Of a DNA stretch of 64,000 bases, positions 26,783-34,810 are shown piece after piece (the first letter of the stretch is position 1; each line of letters starts with the position of its first letter). The translations under genes and the position numbers were made by a program. This stretch comes from Shimia marina. Its GTDB lineage: Bacteria; Pseudomonadota; Alphaproteobacteria; Rhodobacterales; Rhodobacteraceae. Under the pieces are notes generated by a model. The model searched no databases and had not been told where the DNA came from. It saw only the letters and a list, made by a program, of their open reading frames with translations. Where the stretch lies: positions 1 to 64,000 of the forward strand of contig NZ_CYPW01000006.1 of the NCBI RefSeq assembly GCF_001458175.1, given 5' to 3'.

Positions 26783-26792
26783 AGGCCCATCC

Positions 26793-27506
26793 ATGACCCG
26801 CAAACGCACACCGATCTGGCACTCCATCGCTAACACCCTGACCGAAGACATTGCCGAAGGCCGCTATGGCCCGGGGGACAAACTGCCAACAGAGGCAGAG
26901 CTCTCCGCACGCTTTGGCGTCAATCGCCACACAGTGCGACATGCCCTGAAGTCTCTCGCCGAGAACCGCCTCGTACATGCACGCCGCGGTGCCGGTGTTT
27001 ATGTCGCGCAGGTGCCCACCGACTACGCCATTGGCAAACGTGTCCGCTTTCATCGCAATATCACACAGGCGGGCCGCCTGCCCGGCAAAGCCGTCCTGCA
27101 TTTGGAAACCCGCAGCGCTGATGAGAAGGAATGCCGCGCCCTCGACCTGCCTCCCGGTTCACAGGTGCATGTCTACGACGGGCTCTCGCTGGTGGATGAC
27201 AACCCGATTGCTCTGTTTCGCAGCGCCTTCCCGTCCAAGCGCTTTCCCAGTCTGCTTCAAGACCTCGATCGACTGCGCTCTGTCACCGAAGCCCTCAAGG
27301 AACACGGCGTTGCAGACTACACCCGCGCCTCCACCCGCATGAGCGCAAAACGGGCCAGCGCAACACAGGCGCTGCATTTAAAAATTGCCGAAGGTGATCC
27401 GATCCTGCGCACCGTTGCCGTGAATGTGGACACAACACAGACACCGGTGGAATTTGGCACCACGTGGTTTGCCGGAGATCGCGTCACCCTGACCATGGCC
27501 GAATAA
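26793..27506 (+). CDS. phnF: Phosphonate metabolism regulator PhnF (GntR/HutC family)
   Basis: A 237-residue regulator. The N-terminal winged helix carries GPGDKLPTEAELSARFGVNRHTVRHAL, and the C-terminal UTRA domain carries GRLPGKAVLHLETRSA and the FGTTWFAGDRVTLTM close. It is divergent from phnG across 113 nt, the usual arrangement for autoregulated PhnF. Its ligand is unknown. The direct target is probably the inverted repeat at 26695-26726. The next gene on the same strand is a second phnM. Confidence 0.92.
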   Translation: MTRKRTPIWHSIANTLTEDIAEGRYGPGDKLPTEAELSARFGVNRHTVRHALKSLAENRLVHARRGAGVYVAQVPTDYAIGKRVRFHRNITQAGRLPGKAVLHLETRSADEKECRALDLPPGSQVHVYDGLSLVDDNPIALFRSAFPSKRFPSLLQDLDRLRSVTEALKEHGVADYTRASTRMSAKRASATQALHLKIAEGDPILRTVAVNVDTTQTPVEFGTTWFAGDRVTLTMAE

Positions 27507-27595
27507 TCCAACCTCCGGTTTTCCAGAGCACGGACCGTCACGCAGACGACATAAAACCCCCATAGAAGAGGCTCAAAATCAGATTGAGCATCCCT

Positions 27596-28777
27596 ATGTC
27601 CAGCTTCGAACCCTCCCTGCGCCTGACCGGTGCAAAAGTCTTGTGCAACGGCGCTCTACAAGAGCGCCCACTGGCCTTTCACGCCGGAAAAATCACAGAT
27701 GCGGCCCTGCCGGAGGTGGATCTCTCTGAATATCTGTTGCTGCCGGGCATCATCGATCTGCATGGTGACGCGTTTGAAAGACATATTGCGCCACGCCCCT
27801 CCGCCCCGTTCCCCATGGAAATGGGGTTGCGTGCCACAGATCGCGACGCTGCCGCCAATGGTGTCACAACCGCCTGGCTGGCCCAAAGCTGGAGCTGGGA
27901 AGGCGGCCATCGCGGGCCAGAGGCCGCCGAAAGCCTGATGGCGGCGCTGGATCGCTACCGCGCGCACGCCCATACAGACCTGCGCATTCAAATTCGCTGT
28001 GAAACCCACACAACAGAAACCCATGACCGGCTTCTCACCGCAATCAAAGCGCATGAGATCGACTATGTGGTGTTTAACAACCACCTCGAAGAAGCCCTGA
28101 TGCTGGCGCGTGAAAAGCCTGAAGAAATCGCGCTCTGGGCCAAAAAGGCCGGGCGCACAGCAGAAGAACATATGGCGCTGGTTCGGGCGGCCTTTGATGA
28201 AAGCCCACGGGTGCCGCGCTATCTCTGCTCTCTGGCAGAACAGTTTGACCGGATCGGTGTGCGCTATGGCAGCCATGATGACCCGGATGGCGACACGCGC
28301 GAGCGCTATTCGGTGCTGGGGGCGCGGATTTGCGAATTCCCCACAACCCGCGGTCCGGCCGCCGTTGCCAAGGCCGTGGGCGATCACGTGATCATGGGCG
28401 CCCCCAACATCGTGCGCGGCGGCAGTCAGGCTGGCAATATCCAGGCCGCACGCCTGGTAGCCGACGGCCTCTGTGATGCTCTTGTGTCAGACTACCACTA
28501 CCCAGCGCTGTCCAAAGCCGCATTTCGTCTGGTGGAAGACGGGCTCTGTGATCTGCCGCAAGCATGGGCGATGATCTCATCCAATCCTGCGACCATCATG
28601 GATTTGGAGGACCGGGGGTCGCTGGACCTTGGCAAACGCGCAGATATTGCCATCGTGCACCCTGTCACCCACGCCATCGAAGGCACCATCGTGGCCGGCC
28701 ACATCACGCATCTGACAGGCACGGCGGCACGACGGTTTTTCTCAGCCCTGCAAGGCGCGCAACTCGCTGCGGAGTGA
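27596..28777 (+). CDS. Second PhnM-like diphosphatase (divergent PhnM paralogue)
   Basis: A 393-residue amidohydrolase-fold enzyme. It shares PGIIDLHGDAFERHIAPRP, the GSHDD metal ligand, ARICEFPTTRG and MGAPNIVRGGSQAGN with PhnM, but lacks the MDHTPGQRQF block of the canonical PhnM. That segment is replaced by VVFNNHLEEALML. It lies just after phnF on the plus strand. A hairpin (GCTCAA/TTGAGC) overlies the bases before the chosen ATG at 27596, and an in-frame TTG lies at 27584. The substrate may differ from that of PhnM; this is inference. Confidence 0.88.
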   Translation: MSSFEPSLRLTGAKVLCNGALQERPLAFHAGKITDAALPEVDLSEYLLLPGIIDLHGDAFERHIAPRPSAPFPMEMGLRATDRDAAANGVTTAWLAQSWSWEGGHRGPEAAESLMAALDRYRAHAHTDLRIQIRCETHTTETHDRLLTAIKAHEIDYVVFNNHLEEALMLAREKPEEIALWAKKAGRTAEEHMALVRAAFDESPRVPRYLCSLAEQFDRIGVRYGSHDDPDGDTRERYSVLGARICEFPTTRGPAAVAKAVGDHVIMGAPNIVRGGSQAGNIQAARLVADGLCDALVSDYHYPALSKAAFRLVEDGLCDLPQAWAMISSNPATIMDLEDRGSLDLGKRADIAIVHPVTHAIEGTIVAGHITHLTGTAARRFFSALQGAQLAAE

Positions 28778-28843
28778 TCCGCCGCGAGCTGTACGCCCTC
28801 ACGATCCACATGGTCTTCAACAGGCCTCGACTGTCAAAGCGGA

Positions 28844-29461
28844 TCACCCGTTGTATTTTTCCAGAAAAGCTTCGGCAGACAGCGCACGAAAATCCATCAG
28901 CGCTGCGTGCAAATCCTCATGGGGCCAGTCCCACCAAGCCAGCGCCAGCAGCCGATCCGCCACGGCCGGGCTAAATCGCGCGCGCAACGGTGTCGCAGGC
29001 ATGCCCGCCACAATCATGTAAGGCGGCACATCTTTGGTCACCACAGCCCCGCTCGCCACGATGCTGCCATGGCCCAAAGTGACCTCGGGCTTGATCATCG
29101 CCCCATGCCCAATCCAGGTGTCATGGCCAATTGAGGCCACGCGCTGACTACGCTGCTCAAAGAAGGCGTGATCCGGTTCTGTCCCCTCAAAATAATCATC
29201 AGATCGGTATAGAAAATGGTGCAGCGAAGCCGTCTCCATCGGATGATCCGTGGCGCCAATCCGTGTGAAGGCCGCGATATTGGCAAATTTACCAATCTGC
29301 GCATTGGCCACTTCGGCCATGCGATCACAATAGGAATAGTCGTCAAAATGCGCTGAAATAATCCGGCTGCCCTGCCCGATCTCCACATACCGCCCAAACG
29401 TCGCCTCATGCAGAATACAATCTGCGTGGATGGTGGGGTGCTCTGCCGAAAGTCTGGGCAT
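28844..29461 (-). CDS. Phosphonate-associated hexapeptide-repeat acetyltransferase
   Basis: A 205-residue left-handed beta-helix transferase. Hexapeptide repeats run from the N-terminal third (IGQGSRI) to the C-terminal third (IGHGAMIKPEVTLGHGSIVASGAVV), and GKFANIAAFTRIGATDHPME carries the active-site histidine region of the xenobiotic/CatB acetyltransferases. This class is common in phn operons (TIGR03308 type). It follows phnE2 in the same direction with about 130 nt, which holds a large palindrome, between them. The acyl acceptor is unknown. Confidence 0.87.
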   Translation of the reverse strand: MPRLSAEHPTIHADCILHEATFGRYVEIGQGSRIISAHFDDYSYCDRMAEVANAQIGKFANIAAFTRIGATDHPMETASLHHFLYRSDDYFEGTEPDHAFFEQRSQRVASIGHDTWIGHGAMIKPEVTLGHGSIVASGAVVTKDVPPYMIVAGMPATPLRARFSPAVADRLLALAWWDWPHEDLHAALMDFRALSAEAFLEKYNG

Positions 29462-29490
29462 GGGCGGCTCCTGTTGCCTTTAAACTTTTT

Positions 29491-29570
29491 GCCTCCGGCG
29501 GGAATATTTAAGGTCAGAAGAAGCACGCCGCCGCCCGCTTCTTCTGACTGGAAATACTCTCGCCGAAGGC
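29491..29570. repeat. Roseobacter-type extragenic palindrome C (80 nt)
   Basis: Inner arms GTCAGAAGAAGC (29513-29524) and GCTTCTTCTGAC (29537-29548) pair perfectly over 12 bp. Outer arms (29491-29512 and 29549-29570), beginning GCCTCCGGCGGGAATATTT, pair with mismatches. It lies between phnE2 and the hexapeptide transferase gene. Confidence 0.8.
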
Positions 29571-29590
29571 ATCTTTAAAAACGGGGCGGA

Positions 29591-30916
29591 TCAATGTCCG
29601 CTCTCGTCTCCTGTGATCAGCTTGCGGCGCAGCCAGCCAGAGAACCAGTCCATCACCATAACCATCAGGATGATCAGCACGATGTAATAGGTCACCTCTT
29701 CCCAGTCCTTCTGGGTGATCATCGCCTGTGTCAGCATCAGGCCAATGCCGCCGCCGGTGATCGCGCCAATGATGGTCGCGCTGCGGGTGTTGGATTCCAG
29801 GAAATACAGCACCTGGCTCATCAGAACCGGCGTCACCTGAGGGATCACCCCAAAGCGATAGCGCTGGATCGGCTTTGCCCCGGTGGACTGCACCCCTTCG
29901 ATCTGTTTCTGATCCACATTCTCCAGAGCTTCAGAGAACATTTTGCCAAAGGAGCCCGTATCTGTGATCAGGATGGCCAGAGCGCCTGTCAGAGGGCCGG
30001 GGCCAAAAGCACGGGCCAGAACAATGGTCCAGATCAGAGCATCCACACCACGGAAAAAGTCAAAAAAGCGGCGGGTGATTTGGCGCACAACCACCAGCGG
30101 AGTGAAGTTTTTGGCCGCCAAAAAGGCCAGCGGTAATGCGACCATGGCCGCGCCCATCGTGCCAAGGAAGGCCATCAGAATGGTCTCAAAAATCGCCCAA
30201 GCCACATCCTGATGGCGCCACATCTTATTGGTCCAGAAATCCTGCCAGATCGCAGAGGCCTCACCGCCCAGCGCGCGCGCCATCACCTCTCCCACAGGCA
30301 GACCGTGATAGGGGCTATCGAGCGTGAAGAAGAAGAGCTCCCAGCCAGTAAAATACCGGAACACCTCGGTGCGGTTGCGAGTGATGGTCAGCCGCCCGGC
30401 TTCGGTGGTGATGGTCATGCGGTTCTTGGAGGCATTGATCCATTCCGGCATTTCGCCTTCCGGCAAAACTGCCTGTACCCCTTTGGCGCGGCTTGGCTGC
30501 GCCGTGATCACGCCATACTCCGGCACATCATAGCTGACGAAATTATCCGCCCCAAATGTCACCACATGGCCATCACCCAGATCAATCACCGTATCGGTGT
30601 CCCCAAGCGTGACCCACTCAGGAGAGGTGCCCTTCGGATAGGTGCCCTTGCGCTCCCCCTCGATCGCCACGGAGACATCGCCTGACCGGTTGTCGCGTGT
30701 CACATGGGTTTTGTAGCTGTAGCTGTCTGCCACCAGCGCGCGAGCATTGTCAGCCTCAAAGCGCTGCGCCAACCCCAAAATATCGAACGCAAAGAAGATA
30801 TAGGTCAGATAGGCCACCACCAACACAGGCAGCCCAAAACTCATCAGCTTTTTCTTGGCGAAGTGGCGATCCGCCTGGATCTTCAGAAAGTCGGTTTCAT
30901 TGGCTGTGATACTCAT
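29591..30916 (-). CDS. phnE: Phosphonate ABC transporter permease PhnE (second copy)
   Basis: A 441-residue permease, much longer than the about 270 residues of a normal PhnE. TM1 (LPVLVVAYLTYIFFAFDI) is followed by about 160 residues that should face the periplasm, with a beta-rich character (TYPKGTSPEWVTLGDTDTV). The standard permease core then runs from about residue 210, with the coupling loop EALENVDQKQIEGVQSTGAKP. It overlaps phnE1 as ATGA. PhnC, PhnD and both PhnE proteins make up one importer. Confidence 0.93.
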   Translation of the reverse strand: MSITANETDFLKIQADRHFAKKKLMSFGLPVLVVAYLTYIFFAFDILGLAQRFEADNARALVADSYSYKTHVTRDNRSGDVSVAIEGERKGTYPKGTSPEWVTLGDTDTVIDLGDGHVVTFGADNFVSYDVPEYGVITAQPSRAKGVQAVLPEGEMPEWINASKNRMTITTEAGRLTITRNRTEVFRYFTGWELFFFTLDSPYHGLPVGEVMARALGGEASAIWQDFWTNKMWRHQDVAWAIFETILMAFLGTMGAAMVALPLAFLAAKNFTPLVVVRQITRRFFDFFRGVDALIWTIVLARAFGPGPLTGALAILITDTGSFGKMFSEALENVDQKQIEGVQSTGAKPIQRYRFGVIPQVTPVLMSQVLYFLESNTRSATIIGAITGGGIGLMLTQAMITQKDWEEVTYYIVLIILMVMVMDWFSGWLRRKLITGDESGH

Positions 30917-31806
30917 GCCGAGGCCTTCTCAAGTTTGCGCTCAGTTTTGCCGTGTGTCAGGCGCTCACGCACCAGAGAGGAAAGCTGATCCACCACCACA
31001 ATGGTGGCAAACAGCAGAATGAAGATCGCCGCGGCCTCATCATATTGGCCTTTGCCCCAGCTCATCGCATTGCGCAGCTCATAGCCGATGCCGCCCGCCC
31101 CTACGAAGCCGAGGATGGCAGAGGCGCGGATGTTCACCTCAAAGCGCAACAGGGCGTAGCTGAAGTAGTTTGGCGCCACCTGTGGAATCACCCCCAGCCA
31201 CATGCGCTGGGTCCAGCTTGCACCGACAGATTGCAGCCCCTCCACAGGCTTGAGTGAGGCGTTTTCATTGACCTCGGAGAACAGCTTGCCCATCGCACCT
31301 GCGGTGTGGAAGGCAATCGCCACCATGGCCGGCACCGGCCCGCCGCCCATCACAAAGATCAGAACCAGCGCGATCACGATTTCCGGCATGGCGCGCATGA
31401 TGTCCATGATCCGGCGAAACAGCGGAATGAGGCGCGGCCATTTGGCCATGCCACGTGTGGACAGCAGCGACAACACCATTCCCAGCATCGTGCCAATCAG
31501 CGTGGAGGCCGCCGCGATATTGATCGTTTCAATCAACGAAGGCAGGAATTTCCAGAGATGCGCGGGCAGCTCTCCCACTTTCTCAAAAGCCTCCCCAAGA
31601 ACTTCCTTGGGGAAATCAAACAACCTGTGCAGACCCTCCCAGAATCCGCCGGCATTGCGGTCATCCGCAACCATAAACCCCGTCACCATCAAAGTGACAA
31701 AGACAATCAGGATGATGCCATCCATCATGCGTTTGCGTCGCACCTGCGCCATGTAGTCTGCACGAATGCCGCCCGCATCGCGGGACATGCCGGTCATATC
31801 TGTCAT
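30913..31806 (-). CDS. phnE: Phosphonate ABC transporter permease PhnE (first copy)
   Basis: A 297-residue permease with about six hydrophobic helices. The coupling-helix motif SEVNENASLKPVEGLQSVGAS matches the PhnE family. It follows phnD across 67 nt that carry an 11-bp hairpin. ATG at 31806 is taken; a nearby in-frame ATG exists three codons later. Its stop overlaps the start of the longer phnE2. Confidence 0.94.
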   Translation of the reverse strand: MTDMTGMSRDAGGIRADYMAQVRRKRMMDGIILIVFVTLMVTGFMVADDRNAGGFWEGLHRLFDFPKEVLGEAFEKVGELPAHLWKFLPSLIETINIAAASTLIGTMLGMVLSLLSTRGMAKWPRLIPLFRRIMDIMRAMPEIVIALVLIFVMGGGPVPAMVAIAFHTAGAMGKLFSEVNENASLKPVEGLQSVGASWTQRMWLGVIPQVAPNYFSYALLRFEVNIRASAILGFVGAGGIGYELRNAMSWGKGQYDEAAAIFILLFATIVVVDQLSSLVRERLTHGKTERKLEKASA

Positions 31807-31827
31807 GAGAGCCCCTCAGTCAGGAAA

Positions 31828-31853
31828 CAGGCCCTGCGGATACGCAGGGCCTG
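31828..31853. other. Intercistronic hairpin between phnD and phnE1
   Basis: CAGGCCCTGCG (31828-31838) and CGCAGGGCCTG (31843-31853) form a perfect 11-bp stem with a GATA loop. It has no long T run, so on the minus strand it probably protects the phnD transcript end or partly halts transcription. Confidence 0.65.
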
Positions 31854-31873
31854 CTCAAAATGGTGAAGTCGCT

Positions 31874-32776
31874 TTAGTTGGACTTCAGTTTACGTGCTTC
31901 GATGATCACTTCGTAAGCATCATGACCAATCGGCTGAACACCTTTGGCCTCACCGGACAGCACGCCATAGGCGCAGTCTGGGTCGATGGATGGCAGGGAG
32001 GCCATCAGCGCGGTGAACTTCACTTTTACGTCTTCAGGAAGCGCTTTACGCAGAACGATTGGACCTTCTGGGATCGGCTTGGACTGCCAGATTTTGACCA
32101 GTTCGTTCATGTCCACGAGACCCGCGTCAACCGCACGACGCAGCGCGCCGGAGTTGTAGCCGTCTTCCCACTCGCCCAGACCGTCGGCCCAAGTCACACC
32201 GCCGTCAAAGTCGCCGTTGTTCACGCCAACGATGGTCTGCTCGTGGCCACCGGAGAATTTCACTTCGCCGAAGTAGTCCCCAGAGGTCATGGTGGAGCCG
32301 GTCACTTCTGGGATTTCGATGGATGGGATCAGGAAGCCGGAGGTGGAGTTCGGGTCGCCAAAGCCAAAGGTCTTGCCCTTCATGTCTTCCAGAGAGGTGA
32401 TGCCGCTGTCTTTGCGAGCAAAACCGATGGAGTAGTAGCCATAGCCGCCATCCACGTTCACTTTCACCAGGATCGGCTCAACCGCTTCCGGGTCAGACAG
32501 ATAGGTCTTTGCGTAGCCGGATGCGCCCAGCCATGCCATGTCGATGGTGCCGCCCAGCAGGCCCTGGATCACACCGTTGTAATCCGCAGGAGCGAACAGT
32601 TTGGTGGGCACGCCCAGCACTTCTTCGGTTTTCGCGCGCAGGCACTCGTTGTTGTTCAGACGGTCCTGAGCGTTTTCGCCCCCCAGCAGACCAATGCGGA
32701 ATTCGCTGATTTCTTCCGCGAAAACAGGCGTTGTCAGAGCGGTGGTCGCCAGAATGGCAGCAAGCAGTTTTTTCAT
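31874..32776 (-). CDS. phnD: Phosphonate ABC transporter substrate-binding protein
   Basis: A 300-residue periplasmic binding protein. The first 20 residues are a signal peptide ending PVFA, and the mature part starts EEISEFRIGLLGGENAQDR. GYGYYSIGFARKDSGI and DPNSTSGFLIPS form the ligand-binding loops of PhnD. GGAGAG lies before the ATG at 32776. The longer in-frame reading upstream runs into phnC and is rejected. Hairpins flank the gene on both sides. Confidence 0.96.
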   Translation of the reverse strand: MKKLLAAILATTALTTPVFAEEISEFRIGLLGGENAQDRLNNNECLRAKTEEVLGVPTKLFAPADYNGVIQGLLGGTIDMAWLGASGYAKTYLSDPEAVEPILVKVNVDGGYGYYSIGFARKDSGITSLEDMKGKTFGFGDPNSTSGFLIPSIEIPEVTGSTMTSGDYFGEVKFSGGHEQTIVGVNNGDFDGGVTWADGLGEWEDGYNSGALRRAVDAGLVDMNELVKIWQSKPIPEGPIVLRKALPEDVKVKFTALMASLPSIDPDCAYGVLSGEAKGVQPIGHDAYEVIIEARKLKSN

Positions 32777-32795
32777 CGTTTTCTCTCCAGTTGGT

Positions 32796-32824
32796 AAAAA
32801 CCCCACGCATCCGTCGCGTGGGGT
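32796..32824 (-). terminator. Terminator-like hairpin between phnC and phnD
   Basis: On the minus strand ACCCCACGC and GCGTGGGGT form a 9-bp stem with a 7-nt loop, followed by TTTTT, within the phnC-phnD gap. It is probably an attenuator or processing site. Confidence 0.7.
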
Positions 32825-32834
32825 GTGATGAAAG

Positions 32835-33665
32835 TCAGGCAAGTTCGGGGGAAGCGGCGGCGGCAGGCTTGAAGCCTTCCGGACGGTCCAGCGTCTCGAT
32901 CTCGGTCGAGGTGGCCGCTTCGCTAAAGGAGGCATCGGCACCATAGATGTCGCGCGCCACACCGGTGGTCAGCTGCGCGGGCGTGCCGTCAAACACGATG
33001 CGCCCATCGCGCATGCCGATCACACGGTCGCAATAGCGCCGTGCGGTGTCCAAAGTGTGCAGGTTGGCAATGACCATACGGCCATCTTCTTCGTGGATCT
33101 GACGCAGGGATTGCATCACCACCTGTGCGTTCATCGGATCCAGCGAGGCAATCGGCTCATCGGCCAGAATGATCTTGGGGTCTTGCATCAGCGCACGGGC
33201 AATCGCCACACGCTGCTGTTGCCCACCGGAAAGCGCTTCGGCGCGTTTGGCGGCATGTTCGGCAATGCCCAGACGGTCCAGAATGTCGATCGCGCGATGG
33301 ATGTCCGCATTGGGATAAAGATTGAACATCGTTGCCAGCGCGTTGCGACGGTTCAGCGTGCCATGCAGCACATTGGACACCACATCCAGACGCGGCACGA
33401 GGTTGAACTGCTGAAAGATCATCGCGCATTCGCTTTGCCAGCGGCGCTTGGCAGCGCCCTGTAGCGCGGTCACATCACTGCCCTCAAAAGCAATGCGGCC
33501 ACTGGTGGCATCGGACAGACGATTGAGCATCCGCAACAATGTGGATTTCCCTGCGCCAGAGCGCCCGATGATCCCAATCATGGCCGGCTTGTCCACGGTG
33601 ATGTTTGCTGCATCCACCGCCACATTCGGGCCAAAGGCCTTGGTCAGATTCTCGATATTCAGCAC
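32835..33665 (-). CDS. phnC: Phosphonate ABC transporter ATP-binding protein
   Basis: A 276-residue ABC ATPase, the first gene of the transporter operon. Walker A is GRSGAGKST, the signature LSGGQQQR and Walker [14 protein letters not shown]. It begins [14 protein letters not shown]. The C-terminal tail (after about residue 245) is rich in Ala and Pro. A candidate Pho box lies 57 nt upstream. Confidence 0.96.
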   Translation of the reverse strand: MLNIENLTKAFGPNVAVDAANITVDKPAMIGIIGRSGAGKSTLLRMLNRLSDATSGRIAFEGSDVTALQGAAKRRWQSECAMIFQQFNLVPRLDVVSNVLHGTLNRRNALATMFNLYPNADIHRAIDILDRLGIAEHAAKRAEALSGGQQQRVAIARALMQDPKIILADEPIASLDPMNAQVVMQSLRQIHEEDGRMVIANLHTLDTARRYCDRVIGMRDGRIVFDGTPAQLTTGVARDIYGADASFSEAATSTEIETLDRPEGFKPAAAASPELA

Positions 33666-34008
33666 GGTTTGTCCCCACGTCTAATGCGGGGCGAGAGCTA
33701 CAAGCCGAATTCAAACCTTAAATGTCGATTCAATGAAGGTTGTGTAACGAAGCAAGACTTACTCAATACCTTTGCCAAAAACCTGTCACGACTCGGTCTG
33801 AGCTACATAGCTACATAGGCCGCCAAATTGACCTGCCCCCCAGACGAACCGGTCCAAACCACCCAGACAAGCCTAGCAGTGGCCGCCTCACGACAACCGC
33901 ATCTGTCAGAAATGCTGACAAACCAACGCAATTTAAAAAACCCGGCATGCCATGTCGATTTCTCTCTTGACCCTGCCGCGCGAACACCCTAAATCGCACC
34001 CCACTTAC
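33666..34008. other. Gene-free 343-nt region before the tRNA
   Basis: The part next to phnC should hold its promoter and the candidate Pho box. CTACATAG is repeated in tandem at 33803-33818. The remainder shows no open frame with a good ribosome site and no other clear structure. Confidence 0.6.
33722..33739 (-). promoter_or_regulatory. Candidate Pho box upstream of phnC
   Basis: The minus strand reads CCTTCAT-TGAA-TCGACAT, half-sites 11 nt apart with 5/7 and 4/7 matches to CTGTCAT, 57 nt before the phnC start. The match is modest but parallel to the phnG site. Confidence 0.38.
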
Positions 34009-34085
34009 GGCGGTATAGCTCAGTTGGTTAGAGCAGCGGAATCATAATCCGCGTGTCCGGGGTTCAAGTCCCTGTACCGCCACCA
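34009..34085 (+). tRNA. tRNA with CAT anticodon, probably elongator tRNA-Met
   Basis: A 77-nt cloverleaf with the encoded CCA. The acceptor stem is GGCGGTA/TACCGCC, the D-arm AGCTCAGTTGGTTAGAGCA, the anticodon stem GCGGA/TCCGC with loop ATCATAA, and the T-arm has GGTTCAAGTCC. CAT can mean elongator Met or an Ile2 whose C is modified to lysidine; the overall sequence looks like elongator Met. An initiator tRNA is excluded because the first acceptor pair is matched. Confidence 0.9.
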
Positions 34086-34094
34086 AGAATTCTA

Positions 34095-34131
34095 GAAGCC
34101 CGGATGGATCACCATCCGGGCTTCGTTTTTT
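34095..34131 (+). terminator. Terminator after the tRNA gene
   Basis: GAAGCCCGGATGG (34095-34107) and CCATCCGGGCTTC (34112-34124) form a perfect 13-bp stem with an ATCA loop, then GTTTTTT. Confidence 0.92.
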
Positions 34132-34206
34132 CGGCCACGACACACCCTCTTGTGACATGGTCCGCTTTCCCGCTAAGTCATAAGCATCACAAAAGGCAGA
34201 CCGCAG

Positions 34207-34644
34207 ATGAGCAGCACAATCTACATCCTCAACGGCCCCAACCTGAACCTTCTGGGCAAACGCGAGCCGGAGATTTACGGCCACGACACGCTGGCCGATG
34301 TCGAAACCTCCTGCGCCGCAGTCGGCGCGCCCCTTGGCCTGTCGGTCAAGCTGCTGCAATCCAATCACGAAGGCGAACTGGTCGACTGGATACATGAGGC
34401 GCGCACGCAAGGCGCCGGGATCATCATCAATCCGGCCGCCTACAGCCACACCTCCGTGGCCATTCTTGATGCGCTCAACACCTTTGAAGGCCCGGTGCTG
34501 GAGGTGCATATCTCCAACATCCACAAACGTGAGGCCTTCCGGCATCATTCCTATGTGTCTGCCCGCGCCGAAGGCGTGATTGCGGGTTTCGGCGTGGAAG
34601 GCTACGCGCTGGCCATGCGCCGTATGGGCACGCTACTGGGCTGA
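34207..34644 (+). CDS. aroQ: 3-dehydroquinate dehydratase, type II
   Basis: A 145-residue shikimate-pathway enzyme that dehydrates 3-dehydroquinate. [17 protein letters not shown] with the flexible lid Arg and catalytic Tyr is at residues 9-25, [12 protein letters not shown] carries the substrate Asn and His, and [17 protein letters not shown] holds the other active-site residues. It is a stand-alone gene behind a tRNA. Confidence 0.96.
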   Translation: MSSTIYILNGPNLNLLGKREPEIYGHDTLADVETSCAAVGAPLGLSVKLLQSNHEGELVDWIHEARTQGAGIIINPAAYSHTSVAILDALNTFEGPVLEVHISNIHKREAFRHHSYVSARAEGVIAGFGVEGYALAMRRMGTLLG

Positions 34645-34810
34645 TCCTGCTAGGTCACGTGCTGCAGGCACGGGACGTGCCCGCCTCTCCCCACGGGAGG
34701 GCGTACTGCACTGTCACATATGGATGAACCCGAGCGCGTGATCCGATCCACCCCGCGCCCTGCGAAGTCTGGGCGCGCCCACCCAGGGTCGGGCGCGTCC
34801 CTCAGTTAGC

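Noticed and set aside
32777-32962. N-terminal extension of PhnD
   Set aside because: It runs through the phnC-phnD gap and hairpin and would bury the signal peptide; GGAGAG before 32776 fixes the start.
33803-33818. CTACATAG tandem repeat as a CRISPR or attachment site
   Set aside because: Only two 8-bp units with no spacers or integrase near; most likely chance or slippage.
34009-34085. tRNA as Ile2 with a lysidine-modified CAT anticodon
   Set aside because: Possible from the anticodon alone, but the body sequence resembles elongator tRNA-Met more than known Ile2 tRNAs.
34645-34810. Small hairpins between aroQ and tex
   Set aside because: Several short imperfect GC-rich arms, none strong enough or with a T run to be called.
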